A DNA stretch of 64,000 nucleotides from Priapulus caudatus (lineage: Eukaryota; Priapulida; Priapulimorpha; Priapulimorphida; Priapulidae): NCBI RefSeq assembly GCF_000485595.1, contig NW_014577070.1:850894-914893 (forward strand), read 5' to 3'. The notes under the pieces were generated by a model. That model was not told the DNA's origin and did not search any database. It saw only the letters and a list, made by a program, of their open reading frames with translations. Position 1 is the first letter of the stretch; each line of letters starts with the position of its first letter. Made by a program: the position numbers and the translations under genes. Shown here piece after piece: positions 9,289 to 18,061 of the stretch.

Positions 9289-9753
9289 CGCATTAAGCCA
9301 GGCTTACTAACAGTTTTGAAACCCTTTTTCCACACATTCTTGCATGGCAATTGTTAGTAGTAGTCATATCAAGTGTCTCAGATGAAATGCTATAAACTTT
9401 GTATTTTATACCTGATAATCTTTGTCGCTTCTGAAGAAATTGAAGAATTTAACAATGTTGCATCAGTCTGCAAGCAGTCCTAGTTGGATCAGCTAAGAAG
9501 CATTCGCAGTGCCTCATAGTTTTGAAATTATTAATATAGTTTTTGCATTTAAATCTTTCGAATTTTGTTTTAATTTTTGCATAACAATGTGGAATTATAC
9601 TAAAATTGTCATCTTTTTTTGCAAAAGCGATTTTGGTTATCATAGGACATTTTCGTACCAAAACGTGTCAGTGCAACTAGAGACGGATTGCTCATTTTTC
9701 GCTGAATGTTATAAGCAATTGCTGACCTGATCCAGGGATTGTTTTATTATTAG

Positions 9754-9798
9754 GTTATTGAAAAGAAAGAAGCAGAAAAAGCCAAAGAAACCTGAATG
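9754..9798 (+). pseudogene. K exon copy with indels
   Basis: Noisy version of 6,586-6,630, followed by the A-B-A'-B' element with two inserted bases. Confidence 0.55.
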
Positions 9799-9995
9799 GG
9801 TTTGTGGCAGATGTTGATACATACTGCCACATTATGTTATTGAACATTCTCGATGTGTATATGTATTTACCTATTGTAATGAGGTTCGTATATTTTTACT
9901 AACGGTGTGTTGGTATATAAGGCAATTATTTCATGAGTCATTTCAGGAGGCATGTATTGTCCATAGCTCATACTTATTCTCAATGTCTTCTATAG

Positions 9996-10090
9996 AAGTC
10001 CCGTTGAGAGAGGTGAAGAAGGCACCAGAGGAGGAGGCTCCTGAGGAGGATCACACTTGAGGTTGTTCAGACTGAAGAAGAGCACCAGAA
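9996..10090 (+). pseudogene. P2 exon copy with indels
   Basis: Noisy version of 4,612-4,707, shown by the 3' end agaagagcaccagaa. Donor region reads agtaatc. Confidence 0.55.
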
Positions 10091-10273
10091 AGTAATCAGT
10101 CACTTAGTTGGTTCCTGGCCTTAATGAGGGGCGTAGAATCTTTTCATTGCAGCTGATTGAATTGTTTTAATAGGCAATTGTTTCAAAACGTCATTTTGAA
10201 AAGAGACATCTTTAGAGCGCAGCCATCATTGTAACAGTATTTCATGGCATGCACATAGCATGAGATGATGCAN

Positions 10274-10454
10274 GAGACTCCAGAAGGAATTGAAGAGGTT
10301 GAGATCACGAGGGTTGTCAAGAAGAAGACCAAGAAGACAAAGAAGCCTAAGGTTGAAATTCCTGTTGAGGAAGTTGTGGAAATGCCAGTTGAAGAAGCTC
10401 CTGAAGAGGTCACTATTGATCTCGTGGAAGAGATCACCAAAGAGGCAGTTGAAG
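10274..10454 (+). CDS. P1 exon, 3' half only (truncated at N)
   Basis: Clean sequence from the N at 10,273: ETPEGIEEVEITRVVKKK.., EIPVEEVVEMPVEEAPEE, ending EITKEAVEG, phase 1 out. The 5' half is missing because of the assembly join, not because of a visible splice site. Confidence 0.7.
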
Positions 10455-10733
10455 GTAGCACGATGCAGGCCACTAGTATCCCTGCCATTATTCCACGCCA
10501 CAACTAATATAACATGATAAACTCCATTCCTTATTGTACAGGCTCACTGTGTATAATTATGTAGAACAATATTATGATAAGTGACATTAAATTGTATTTT
10601 GTATCTCAAATCAAATGAGAGTTTAATGTATTAAATGTTGGAAGTAATTGTGTTATACTGTCAACTTAATATAAGTACAGATACGCTTTGTATATGTTTG
10701 CACATATGTGCTGTTGAAGTTATTGCACAGGTA

Positions 10734-10852
10734 CTTCAGACATGTATATGCTTAGATATTCTGCTCAAGTTGCATTAGCAATGAATGTATATGAATTCAT
10801 GCTGATGTGGCTTGACGTTGCTGGTATCTGAAGCTCATACATGTGTCTGAAG
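10734..10852 (+). promoter_or_regulatory. Long hairpin before P1 exon 10,893
   Basis: Outer arms 10,734-10,758 and 10,825-10,852 (CTTCAGACATG../..CATGTGTCTGAAG). Inner arms 10,766-10,786 and 10,795-10,814. Ends 40 nt before the acceptor AG. Confidence 0.62.
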
Positions 10853-10892
10853 TGTGATCTGTCCACTGACTGAAACATGTTTCTTAATTCAG

Positions 10893-11279
10893 AAGTGATA
10901 GTCGAATCGAAAGTTACTAAAAAGAGGCGTAAAAAGAAGAAGCCCAAAGATCTCACTGAAGAAGAAATACAACTAGAGATGGTTCAACTTGTGGAAGAAG
11001 TAGAAGAGACTGTCGAAGAAGAGTTCGTCACTCAAGAGATTATTGAGCTCAAGCCAGAGGAAGAAATCACTGAGGAAATAGTCATTGAAATAGTTGAAGA
11101 AGAGACTCCAGAAGGAATTGAAGAGGTGGAGATTACGAGGGTTGTCAAGAAGAAAGGCAAGAAGAAGAAGCCTAAAGTTGAAATCCCTGTTGAGGAATTT
11201 GTGGAAATGCCAGTTGAAGAAGCTCCTGAAGAGGTCACTATTGATGTCGTGGAAGAGATCACCGAAGAGGCAGTCGAAG
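10893..11279 (+). CDS. P1 exon, full-length form
   Basis: A 387-nt exon (129 codons), phase 1 to 1. Same module order as 5,778; second Lys block is KKKGKKKKPK. Tail DVVEEITEEAVEG. Followed by a dead K exon. Confidence 0.82.
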
Positions 11280-11621
11280 GTAGCACGATGCAGGCCACTA
11301 GTATATCTGCCATTATTCCACGCCGCAGCAAATATAACATAATACACCCCATTCCTTATTGTAATGGCTCACTGTGTATATGTAGGGAAATATTATGAGA
11401 AATGACATTAAATTGTTAATTTAGTATCTCAAATCAAATGAGAGTATACTGTTTTAAATGTTGGGAGTAATTATGTTATACGTCAACTTCATTTAAATGC
11501 AGATACGCTATGTATTTATATATTTAAATGATGCCGCCGTGTGGTGTGGAATATTAGCTCACTATTATGGGAGTTTTGTCATTTATTACTGAAATTGTTT
11601 CAATGCTTACTTTATCACCAG
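11280..11621 (+). other. Intron before the dead K exon
   Basis: A 342-bp intron, AT-rich, highly similar to 12,574-12,912. No other feature. Confidence 0.6.
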
Positions 11622-11650
11622 TCAATGAAAAGAAGAATAAAAGGAAAAAG
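11622..11650 (+). pseudogene. Dead K exon: donor and C-terminal codons deleted
   Basis: Acceptor and V-x-EKK start persist, but compared with 12,913-12,957 about 23 bp (the ccaaagaaacctgaag exon end plus gtttgtg) are missing, so there is no donor and reading through gives a stop soon after. An AAG to AAT change lies in the Lys run. The B/B' arms of the switch element survive downstream (11,655-11,688). The tract looks clean, so this is likely true decay. Confidence 0.65.
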
Positions 11651-11842
11651 GCAAATGTTGATACATAATGCCACACGATGTATTAACATTCTTGCCATGT
11701 AAAACAGTAGCCATGAAAACGAAAGTTTCAGTGCAGTGCAATTTTGTGCTGCCATGTTTTAACTATATTCGTAGATGGTTTGCACCCGTCTCATTATAAT
11801 TGCTATCTACTCAGTGCACGCATATTCATTTATCTTTTTCAG

Positions 11843-11938
11843 AAATCCCCGTCGAGGAGGTGGAAGAGGTTCCTGAAGAGGAGATTCCTGAGGAGATCAC
11901 ACTTGAGGTTGTTCAACTGGAAGAAGAGATACCTGAAG
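11843..11938 (+). CDS. P2 exon
   Basis: A 96-nt exon, phase 1 to 1: EIPVEEVEEVPEEEIPEE then ITLEVVQLEEEIPEG. Donor gtaatt. Confidence 0.8.
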
Positions 11939-12034
11939 GTAATTTATTGGTAGCTCCCACTCATGCTAACTATAAACTATGAACCTTCACAGAGAGAAAC
12001 ATATTTCAGTGCTGTTGAAGTTATTGCACAGGTA

Positions 12035-12150
12035 CTTCAGACATGTATGCTTAGTATTCTGCTCAAGTTGCATTAGCAATGAATGTATATGAATTCATGC
12101 TGATGTGGCTTGACGTTGCTGGTATCTGAAGCTCATCCATGTGTCTGAAG
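12035..12150 (+). promoter_or_regulatory. Long hairpin before P1 exon 12,191
   Basis: Same architecture as 10,734-10,852, with 3' end 40 nt before the acceptor AG at 12,189-12,190. A few bases are missing from the left arm (catgtatgcttagtattc). Confidence 0.55.
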
Positions 12151-12190
12151 TGTGATCTGTCCACTGACTGAAACATGTTTCTTAATTCAG

Positions 12191-12573
12191 AAGTGATAGT
12201 TGAGTCGAAGGTTATAAAGGGACGTAAAAAGAGAGCCAAAGATATCACGGAAGAAGAAATACAAACTAGAGATCGTTCAACCTGTCGAAGAAGTGGAAAG
12301 AGACTGTCGAAGAAGAATTTTTCACTCAAAGAGGTTATTGAGCTTAAGCGGAGGAAAATCACGCGGAAATAGTCGTTGAAATAGTTGAAGAGAGGACTCC
12401 AGAAGGAATTGAAGAGGTGGAGATCACGAGGGTTGTTAAGAAGAAAGGCAAGAAGAAGAAGAAGCCTAAAGTTGAAATCCCTGTTGAGGAAGTTGTGGAA
12501 ATGCCAGTTGAGGAAGCTCCTGAAGAGGTCACTATTGATGTCGTGGAAGAGATCACCGAAGAGGCAGTCGAAG
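12191..12573 (+). pseudogene. P1 exon with local frame breaks
   Basis: 383 nt, not a multiple of three. Frame breaks fall between about 12,210 and 12,390 (for example the Lys head aaagggacgtaaaaagagagcc). The 3' half (VVKKKGKKKKKPK, EIPVEEVVEMPVEEAPEE) is open. The breaks look like a small uncorrected sequencing patch; the exon is probably intact in the animal. Confidence 0.6.
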
Positions 12574-12912
12574 GTAGCACGATGCAGGCCACTGGTATCT
12601 CTGTCATTATTCCACGCCACAGCAAATATAACATAATAAACTCCATTCCTTATTGTAATGGCTCACTGTGTATATGTAGGGAAATATTATGATAAATGAC
12701 ATTAAATTGTAAATTTAGTATCTCAAATCAAATGAGAGTTTAATGTGTTAAATGTTGGTAATTATCTTATACGTCAACTTAATACAAGTGCAGATACCCT
12801 TTGTATTTAAATATTTAAATGATGCCTCCGTGTGGTTGTGGAATATTAGCTCACTATTATGGGAGTTTTGTAAGTTATTACTGACATGCTTCAATGCTTA
12901 TTTTATCGTCAG

Positions 12913-12957
12913 TCACTGAAAAGAAGAAGAAAAAGAAAAAGCCAAAGAAACCTGAAG
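12913..12957 (+). CDS. K exon
   Basis: A 45-nt exon, phase 1 to 1: VTEKKKKKKKPKKPEG, donor gtttgt. The functional counterpart of the dead exon at 11,622. Confidence 0.8.
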
Positions 12958-12958
12958 G

Positions 12959-13003
12959 TTTGTGGCAAATGTTGATACATAATGCCACACCATGTATTAA
13001 CAT
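12959..13003 (+). promoter_or_regulatory. A-B-A'-B' bistable hairpin at donor of K exon 12,913
   Basis: B (12,969-12,980) with B' (12,992-13,003): 12 bp with one G-U. Stem A is shorter (TGTGGCA/TGCCACA, 7 bp) because the inner closing base pair is lost. Confidence 0.62.
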
Positions 13004-13156
13004 TCCGGCCATGTAAAATTGTAGCCATGAAAAAGAAAGTTTCAGAACAGTGCAATTTTGTGCTGCCATGTTTTAACTATATTCGTAGATGGTTTGCAAC
13101 CGTCTCATTATAATTGCCATCTACTCAGTGCACGCATATTCATTTATCTTCTTCAG

Positions 13157-13252
13157 AAATCCCCGTCGAGGAGGTGGAAGAGGTTCCTGAAGAGGAGATT
13201 CCTGAGGAGATCACACTTGAGATTGTTCAACTGGAAGAAGAGATACCTGAAG
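13157..13252 (+). CDS. P2 exon
   Basis: A 96-nt exon, phase 1 to 1: EIPVEEVEEVPEEEIPEE then ITLEIVQLEEEIPEG, one residue different from 11,843-11,938. Confidence 0.8.
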
Positions 13253-13348
13253 GTAATTTATCGCTAGTTCCCATTCATGCTAACTATACCTAGGAACCTT
13301 TCACAGAGAGAAACATATTCCAGTGCTGTTGAAGTTATTGCACAGGTA

Positions 13349-13467
13349 CTTCAGACATGTATATGCTTAGATATTCTGCTCAAGTTGCATTAGTAATGAA
13401 TGTTTTTGAATTCATGCTTATGTGGCTTGACGTTGCTGGTATCTGAAGCTCATACATGTGTCTGAAG
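13349..13467 (+). promoter_or_regulatory. Long hairpin before P1 exon 13,508
   Basis: Same outer and inner arms as 10,734-10,852; loop sequence differs. Ends 40 nt before the acceptor AG. Confidence 0.6.
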
Positions 13468-13507
13468 TGTGATCTGTCCACTGACTGAAACATGTTTCTT
13501 AATTCAG

Positions 13508-13897
13508 AAGTGATAGTTGAGTCGAAGGTTACTAAAAGGAGACGTAAAAAGAAGAAGCCCAAAGATCTCACCGAAGAAGAAATACAACTAGAGATCGTTC
13601 AACCTGTCGAAGAAGTGGAGGAGACTATTGAAGAAGAGTTCGTCACTCAAGAGATTATTGAGCTCAAGCCAGAGGAAGAAATCACTGAGGAAATAGTTGT
13701 TGAAATAGTTGAAGAAGAGACTCCAGAAGGAATTGAAGAGGTGGAGATCACGAGGGTTGTCAAGAAGAAAGGCAAGAAAAAGAAGAAGCCTAAAGTTGAA
13801 ATCCCTGTTGAGGAAGTTGTGGAAACGCTAGTTGAGGAAGCTCCTGAACAGGTCACTATTGATATCGTGGAAGAGATCACCGAAGAGGCAGTCGAAG
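13508..13897 (+). CDS. P1 exon, full-length form
   Basis: A 390-nt exon (130 codons), phase 1 to 1. Head VESKVTKRRRKKKKPK, second Lys block KKKGKKKKKPK, tail EIPVEEVVETLVEEAPEQ..EEAVEG. Last P1 exon of the super-repeat. Confidence 0.83.
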
Positions 13898-14114
13898 GTA
13901 GCACGATGCAGGCCACTATTCAGCACTCTTATTGTTATTTTTATTTCGTCTACTGTTATTCCAGACTAAAGAAAATAGAACATAATAATGCCATATTATG
14001 TCAAACGTTATTGATTCTTAATTGATATCGCATACTTCCACATAATCGCATGGTTATATTTGAATCCAAATATCTGTCCCTCCTCTTTTCATTTGAATAA
14101 CGTTTGTAAGATCC

Positions 14115-14156
14115 AGGCGATGAAGTGTCTGAAGATGTTACTCTTGAATTTGTATA
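14115..14156 (+). pseudogene. Relic acidic exon 1
   Basis: After an AG, sequence reads DEVSEDVTLEFV then a stop, with no donor. Resembles acidic PEVK exons (VSEDVT). Lies in the intron 13,898-14,358. Confidence 0.45.
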
Positions 14157-14289
14157 AGCAGTAACAGAAAATGCTATATTAAATGAGATTACACTTCATC
14201 GCTTCCTAATTGATATTGCATACCTGGTTATAATTACATCTAAATATCTCTCTCTCTCTCTTTTATTTGAAGAACGTTTGGAACTTCCA

Positions 14290-14335
14290 GACCAGGAAGT
14301 GTTTGAGGATGTTACTCTTGAGATTGTACTTTTAA
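14290..14335 (+). pseudogene. Relic acidic exon 2
   Basis: Reads QEVFEDVTLEIVLLT without a usable donor. Clearly related to the relic at 14,115 (gaagtgt.tgaggatgttactcttga). A TC microsatellite-like stretch precedes it (about 14,249-14,261). Confidence 0.45.
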
Positions 14336-14358
14336 CAGATTGTTTATGTTAATTTCAG

Positions 14359-14418
14359 TAACAGAAGATGTGGTTGAAATTACTGAGAAGAAAAAGAAGA
14401 AGAAAAAGAAGGAGAGAG
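14359..14418 (+). CDS. K exon (extended)
   Basis: A 60-nt exon, phase 1 to 1: VTEDVVEITEKKKKKKKK then ERG, donor gttagt. The acidic head and different donor set it apart from the 45-nt K exons. Confidence 0.75.
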
Positions 14419-14617
14419 GTTAGTAATTTAATGCTGAATATATATATCTGTAAAAGCCTTTTTCGTTCTAATGTTTTAATTAAGTTCCACAGATGTCATA
14501 TTTTCTAAGTTTGACTAGAATGTAGCAAAGGTAATAAGAGAACATTCAGTATATCATACACAATGCCTGCACTGATTTGTATAGATATTTAAAACATTTT
14601 ACTTTTCTTTTTGACAG

Positions 14618-14637
14618 CTCCTAAAGTGCCAGAAGAG
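14618..14637 (+). CDS. 20-nt microexon before Ig domain 2
   Basis: Acceptor ttttgacag, donor gtaagc. Encodes APKVPEE, entering in phase 1 and leaving in phase 0. It is the phase adaptor between PEVK exons and the phase-0 Ig exon at 14,826; skipping it would shift the frame. The next Ig has the same arrangement (18,036-18,061). Confidence 0.7.
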
Positions 14638-14825
14638 GTAAGCATCTTTTTTGACTAGTGTAAAGGTAATTGTGGAAGCATTTTTATTTATGCAATGAGA
14701 TTGTCTGTGTAGTAGGATTATCTTCTGTAGGATATAATGTATAGTAATATTGTGTTATATTTACATGAACTCTGAGGTTTTAAGTGAGGGCAGTTAGATT
14801 TCACATTTTCACAATTTCTTTCTAG

Positions 14826-14909
14826 GTTGTATCTCCTGAGGCACCTGCTTTGACTCCTATGCCTGATTTGACACTCGTCGAAGGTGAAGTGGCTTGCTTC
14901 ACAACATTT
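14826..14909 (+). CDS. Ig domain 2, N-terminal half
   Basis: An 84-nt exon, phase 0 to 0, donor gtaagt. Encodes VVSPEAPALTPMPDLTLVEG then EVACFTTF. A cysteine sits two residues before the canonical B-strand position, which itself is threonine. Confidence 0.82.
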
Positions 14910-15869
14910 GTAAGTTATTATGTTAGTCATGTAATATGGAATAGTGCCCTATTGTGGAAATTGCATCCAAGTAAATAAACATCATGTTAGCTGGTAGGAG
15001 TATTCACGTGTACCCTGTTGAATATGTACAAAAACTAGTATTGAATAATAATCATCATTTGAGCGGTCATATAATTCACTTATGCTGCTAATAATAACAA
15101 CATGCTCTGTAAGCTGATGATCATAAGATGCACGTAGTCATGGGTAAGATTCTGGCCAATTTTGGTCATAATAGTGAGTTGTATGGAGAGGCTATACAGA
15201 ACAAGTGTTTTCTGTGATCTGATATCACATAGCTTAGCAGCAGAAACCAACAGACAGTACAGCACAGTGTTGTACATTAGAGCTATGTGATAAAGATTCA
15301 AGCATATTCCTGGACAATCATTTCTCACAGGAAGGAAGCACTTTTCCTGCAATACTCTCTAACCGTTTTCTTTCTGGAGTAGTGGTATACTGGGAGGTGA
15401 CACTATTATGGGATACTGAGGTGTAGCGTCTAGCGTGACACTACACAAGTGTGAGGGGGAAAGGTAGGAGAATAACCACGGGAGTAAATAACCAAAGGAG
15501 AAGAGCAAAAGTAGAGGGTACGATGTAGCTTTATTGACTCGTAACGCCGAACGTCGATTCACACTGGCACGTGACTTCTCTCGGACTCTGTCTTGGGGTT
15601 CTGCCGTGAGCGCAGAAACCGTATTTTTACTTCCTTCATCGGCCTTGACACTTCGCGCGCTCACCGTCTGTTTCTTTGTTTTTCTGGCTGGATGTTACCG
15701 CATCCGTTGTGCATAAGACATTATGTATGGTGTCCTGCATACAATGGCCTAATATTGGTCGCTACATGTGATTGTATATTGAAAGGGGAACCAGCAGCAT
15801 CTTTCTGTGAACATTAAGTCGAGCTATTCAAACTAATGTAATCTGTATGTTTTTTTTTATTTGCCATAG
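14910..15869 (+). other. Intron inside Ig domain 2
   Basis: A 960-bp intron that holds the LTR-like element at 15,422-15,766. Its other parts show no recognisable feature. Confidence 0.6.
15422..15766 (-). mobile_element. Candidate solo LTR (retrotransposon), antisense to the gene
   Basis: 345 bp bounded by TGTAGCG at one end and CGCTACA at the other: a perfect 7-bp terminal inverted repeat with the TG..CA ends typical of LTRs. Read on the minus strand it contains an AATAAA polyadenylation signal about two thirds along. It is noticeably more GC/CpG-rich than the flanks. No convincing target-site duplication, primer-binding site or polypurine tract is seen, so solo-LTR status is inferred. Confidence 0.5.
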
Positions 15870-16074
15870 GTTACTGGCTATCCGATTCCAACAATCACCT
15901 GGGGTGTTGAACATGTAGAACTCACAGACTCTCCCGACTTTGAAATAACTTTTGAAGACAACGTGGCAGAACTGGTGATCACCCACGTCTACACAGATGA
16001 CCAGGGCTCCTATTGGTGTAGAGCAGAAAATGAATATGGAGAAGACTCAGTTGCTGCCATGCTATTCGTGCCAA
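15870..16074 (+). CDS. Ig domain 2, C-terminal half
   Basis: A 205-nt exon, phase 0 to 1. VTGYPIPTITW with C-strand Trp, then VAELVITHVYTDDQGSYWCR with the F-strand Cys, ending MLFVP. Same length as in Ig 1 and Ig 3. Confidence 0.87.
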
Positions 16075-16412
16075 GTACGTAGCACAATTCTGTTGTGTAT
16101 TCAGTGTATTTAAAAAACCGTTTGAACAAATCTCAATTCATCCTTAATCTTGATTAGGCCAAAGTTGATAGCCACGAAATCAAGAATTCACTGAAAACTT
16201 AAAAAGCCTTGTAGATTACGTGAACAAATTATTTGTCTAAGTGAATGTGTGCGTGGGCATGTACATCTGTGTTCTATTAAATTGTCAATGTGGGTCTCGT
16301 TTTTATGGTGGATACAGTCCATTAAAGGTGAGTAAATTGTCCTTATTTTCTTATCATAATGCTAGATAGGATAGGACATATATGTTTTTATTATATTACT
16401 TATATTCATTAG
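16075..16412 (+). other. Intron after Ig domain 2
   Basis: 338 bp; nothing recognisable. Confidence 0.5.
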
Positions 16413-16517
16413 TGGAGCAAGAGGTAACTGTAGAAGAGGAGTTTCCTGAACATGAGATGCCAGCTAAAGAAGCTCCAGAGGAAATTACACCAGAGGTCAC
16501 AGAAGTTGTTCCTGAGG
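16413..16517 (+). CDS. Acidic linker exon after Ig 2
   Basis: A 105-nt exon, 35 codons, phase 1 to 1: MEQEVTVEEEFPEHEMPAKE then APEEITPEVTEVVPEG. A diverged P2-type module following the Ig domain. Confidence 0.75.
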
Positions 16518-16905
16518 GTAATTAATTTTCATACTCCCACATACATGTGCTCGTGCACAGATTTACACATTATAATAATATATATATATATATATATAAA
16601 CTAAACAACCATTTTCTTTTGCTTGTTGATTGGAAGCATCATAAAGGAGCTTGTAATTGGAGTCAGTGTTTTCTCAATGCACATTTGTCCTGCCTCATTT
16701 CTGTGAGCATTGACAAGTATCATTCAGTCAGTGTATGAAATAACTAAAAAGTGAATTATAACATGAAAATATTCATTCTCTATTACACGATACAGTATAA
16801 GTACGTTCATGATTATAATTATCTAGCATTATACTTGCAGATTTACTGTGTATTGTAAATATTGACATACACACGAGCACTTGGTTTTCTCATTTTTTTA
16901 TACAG
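16518..16905 (+). other. Intron with a short (TA)n microsatellite
   Basis: A 388-bp intron with a (TA) run at about 16,579-16,598. No other feature seen. Confidence 0.6.
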
Positions 16906-16950
16906 TAATGGAAAAGAAGAAGCGGAAAAAGAAAGTCAAAAAACCTGAAG
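16906..16950 (+). CDS. K exon
   Basis: A 45-nt exon, phase 1 to 1: VMEKKKRKKKVKKPEG, donor gtatgt. The switch element is not conserved after this copy. Confidence 0.77.
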
Positions 16951-17072
16951 GTATGTGGCCGATAGACATGGAATAAAGCAGGTTTCAAACTAAATTTCAT
17001 GCAGTCATTATTTTAACAGTATTGCAGGGTTTATGGAAATTAAAGTGAACTCTGAAAGCATTGTTTTCACAG

Positions 17073-17141
17073 AAATACCATGTAAAGAAGTGCAAATAGC
17101 TCTTCTAGTCATCTTGGAAATTGTTGATGAGGAAAAACCAG
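17073..17141 (+). CDS. Diverged P2-like exon
   Basis: A 69-nt exon, phase 1 to 1: EIPCKEVQIALLVILEIVDE then EKPG. Open and phase-correct, but hydrophobic (ALLVIL) and less acidic than its relatives, with a weak donor (gtttag). It may be decaying or rarely used. Confidence 0.5.
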
Positions 17142-17306
17142 GTTTAGCTAACATAGGATATTAGGTAGTACATAATATGAATCATATATTGTATAATAGA
17201 ATGATATTAGTCATAACAGGTTCATCAGTACTGAGAATACCTATTGCCTAACATGGTTTAAACATTAAAAATAGCAACACCTAATATTTTTACTCTCACG
17301 TCCCAG

Positions 17307-17432
17307 ACGAGGTTCCTGAGGATATTTTGTTGGAAGAGGTACCTGAGGATATTTTGTTGGAAGAGGTACCTGAGGAGGAGGCACCCCAGGAAGTGATCGT
17401 TGAGGTTATAGAACAAGAAGCTATTGAAAGAG
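17307..17432 (+). CDS. Acidic exon with internal 9-residue duplication
   Basis: A 126-nt exon, 42 codons, phase 1 to 1. EVPEDILLE occurs twice in tandem (27-nt direct repeat differing at one base), followed by EVPEEEAPQEVIVEVIEQEA. Confidence 0.78.
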
Positions 17433-17752
17433 GTAGGGTCGATAGCACCATGTGAAATGTGATAATTTATTCAAGGTATTGTCCTCTATCGTATTATGTA
17501 ATATCAGAGTGTAAAGTGTAGCCAATGCTGTTAATATAAATAAGTACACTTGTATAAACTGTGTACACTTGTATATTACAGGCAGTTGTTATGGCATTTT
17601 TAAAACGAGGTTATTATATTTCAAAAGAATGGGACAGTATTATTTTCTGGCAGCGCTATAGGTGAATAAGATTAATATATGTATATAGTAAAATGTTTCA
17701 GTTTGAATATTTTGGCTGTGAATGTTGATATTATTGATCATTGATTTTTTAG
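17433..17752 (+). other. Intron before K exon 17,753
   Basis: 320 bp, AT-rich; nothing recognisable. Confidence 0.5.
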
Positions 17753-17797
17753 TTGTTGACAAGAAAAAGATCAAGAAGAAGAAGAAGCCTAAAGAAG
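17753..17797 (+). CDS. K exon
   Basis: A 45-nt exon, phase 1 to 1: VVDKKKIKKKKKPKEG, donor gtaggt. Confidence 0.77.
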
Positions 17798-18035
17798 GTA
17801 GGTATATTTACTGGAGATATGTTTAAGTGTACATAGATAAATGATACATAGATATATGCTAATATTTTTCAGGTATAAATAAGGTTTATATGCTTTTTCA
17901 CATATGTTGAATGTCGTATGTCAAATGTTGTAATCATTTCTATTACTTATTATATTTGTTTTGTGTCATCGCATTGGTGTAATGTAGTTAATTGTAAAAA
18001 AATAATTTTAAATTGTATCATTTGTTCATTTGCAG

Positions 18036-18061
18036 AGATTCTTCAGAAAATGCCAGAGGAG
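18036..18061 (+). CDS. 26-nt microexon before Ig domain 3
   Basis: Acceptor tttgcag, donor gtatga. Encodes EILQKMPEE, phase 1 in, phase 0 out, ending in the same PEE as the microexon at 14,618. It supplies the phase change needed to enter Ig 3. Confidence 0.68.

Larger units (their letters stand above)
7160..10272 (+). other. Error-rich gap-fill tract (left extension)
   Basis: About 3.1 kb of P1/P2/K exons and introns that align to clean copies (4,950-7,000 and 10,700-11,300) but carry frequent one-base insertions and deletions in exons and introns alike. It ends at an N at 10,273, where sequence jumps from intron to the middle of a P1 exon. Best read as raw long-read sequence. Quality in the intron at 9,510-9,700 is better than in the rest. 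Confidence 0.8.

Noticed and set aside
7160-10272. A cluster of true pseudogene exons
   Set aside because: Indels are equally dense in introns and exons, are mostly one base, and the tract ends at an N; sequencing error explains them better than decay.
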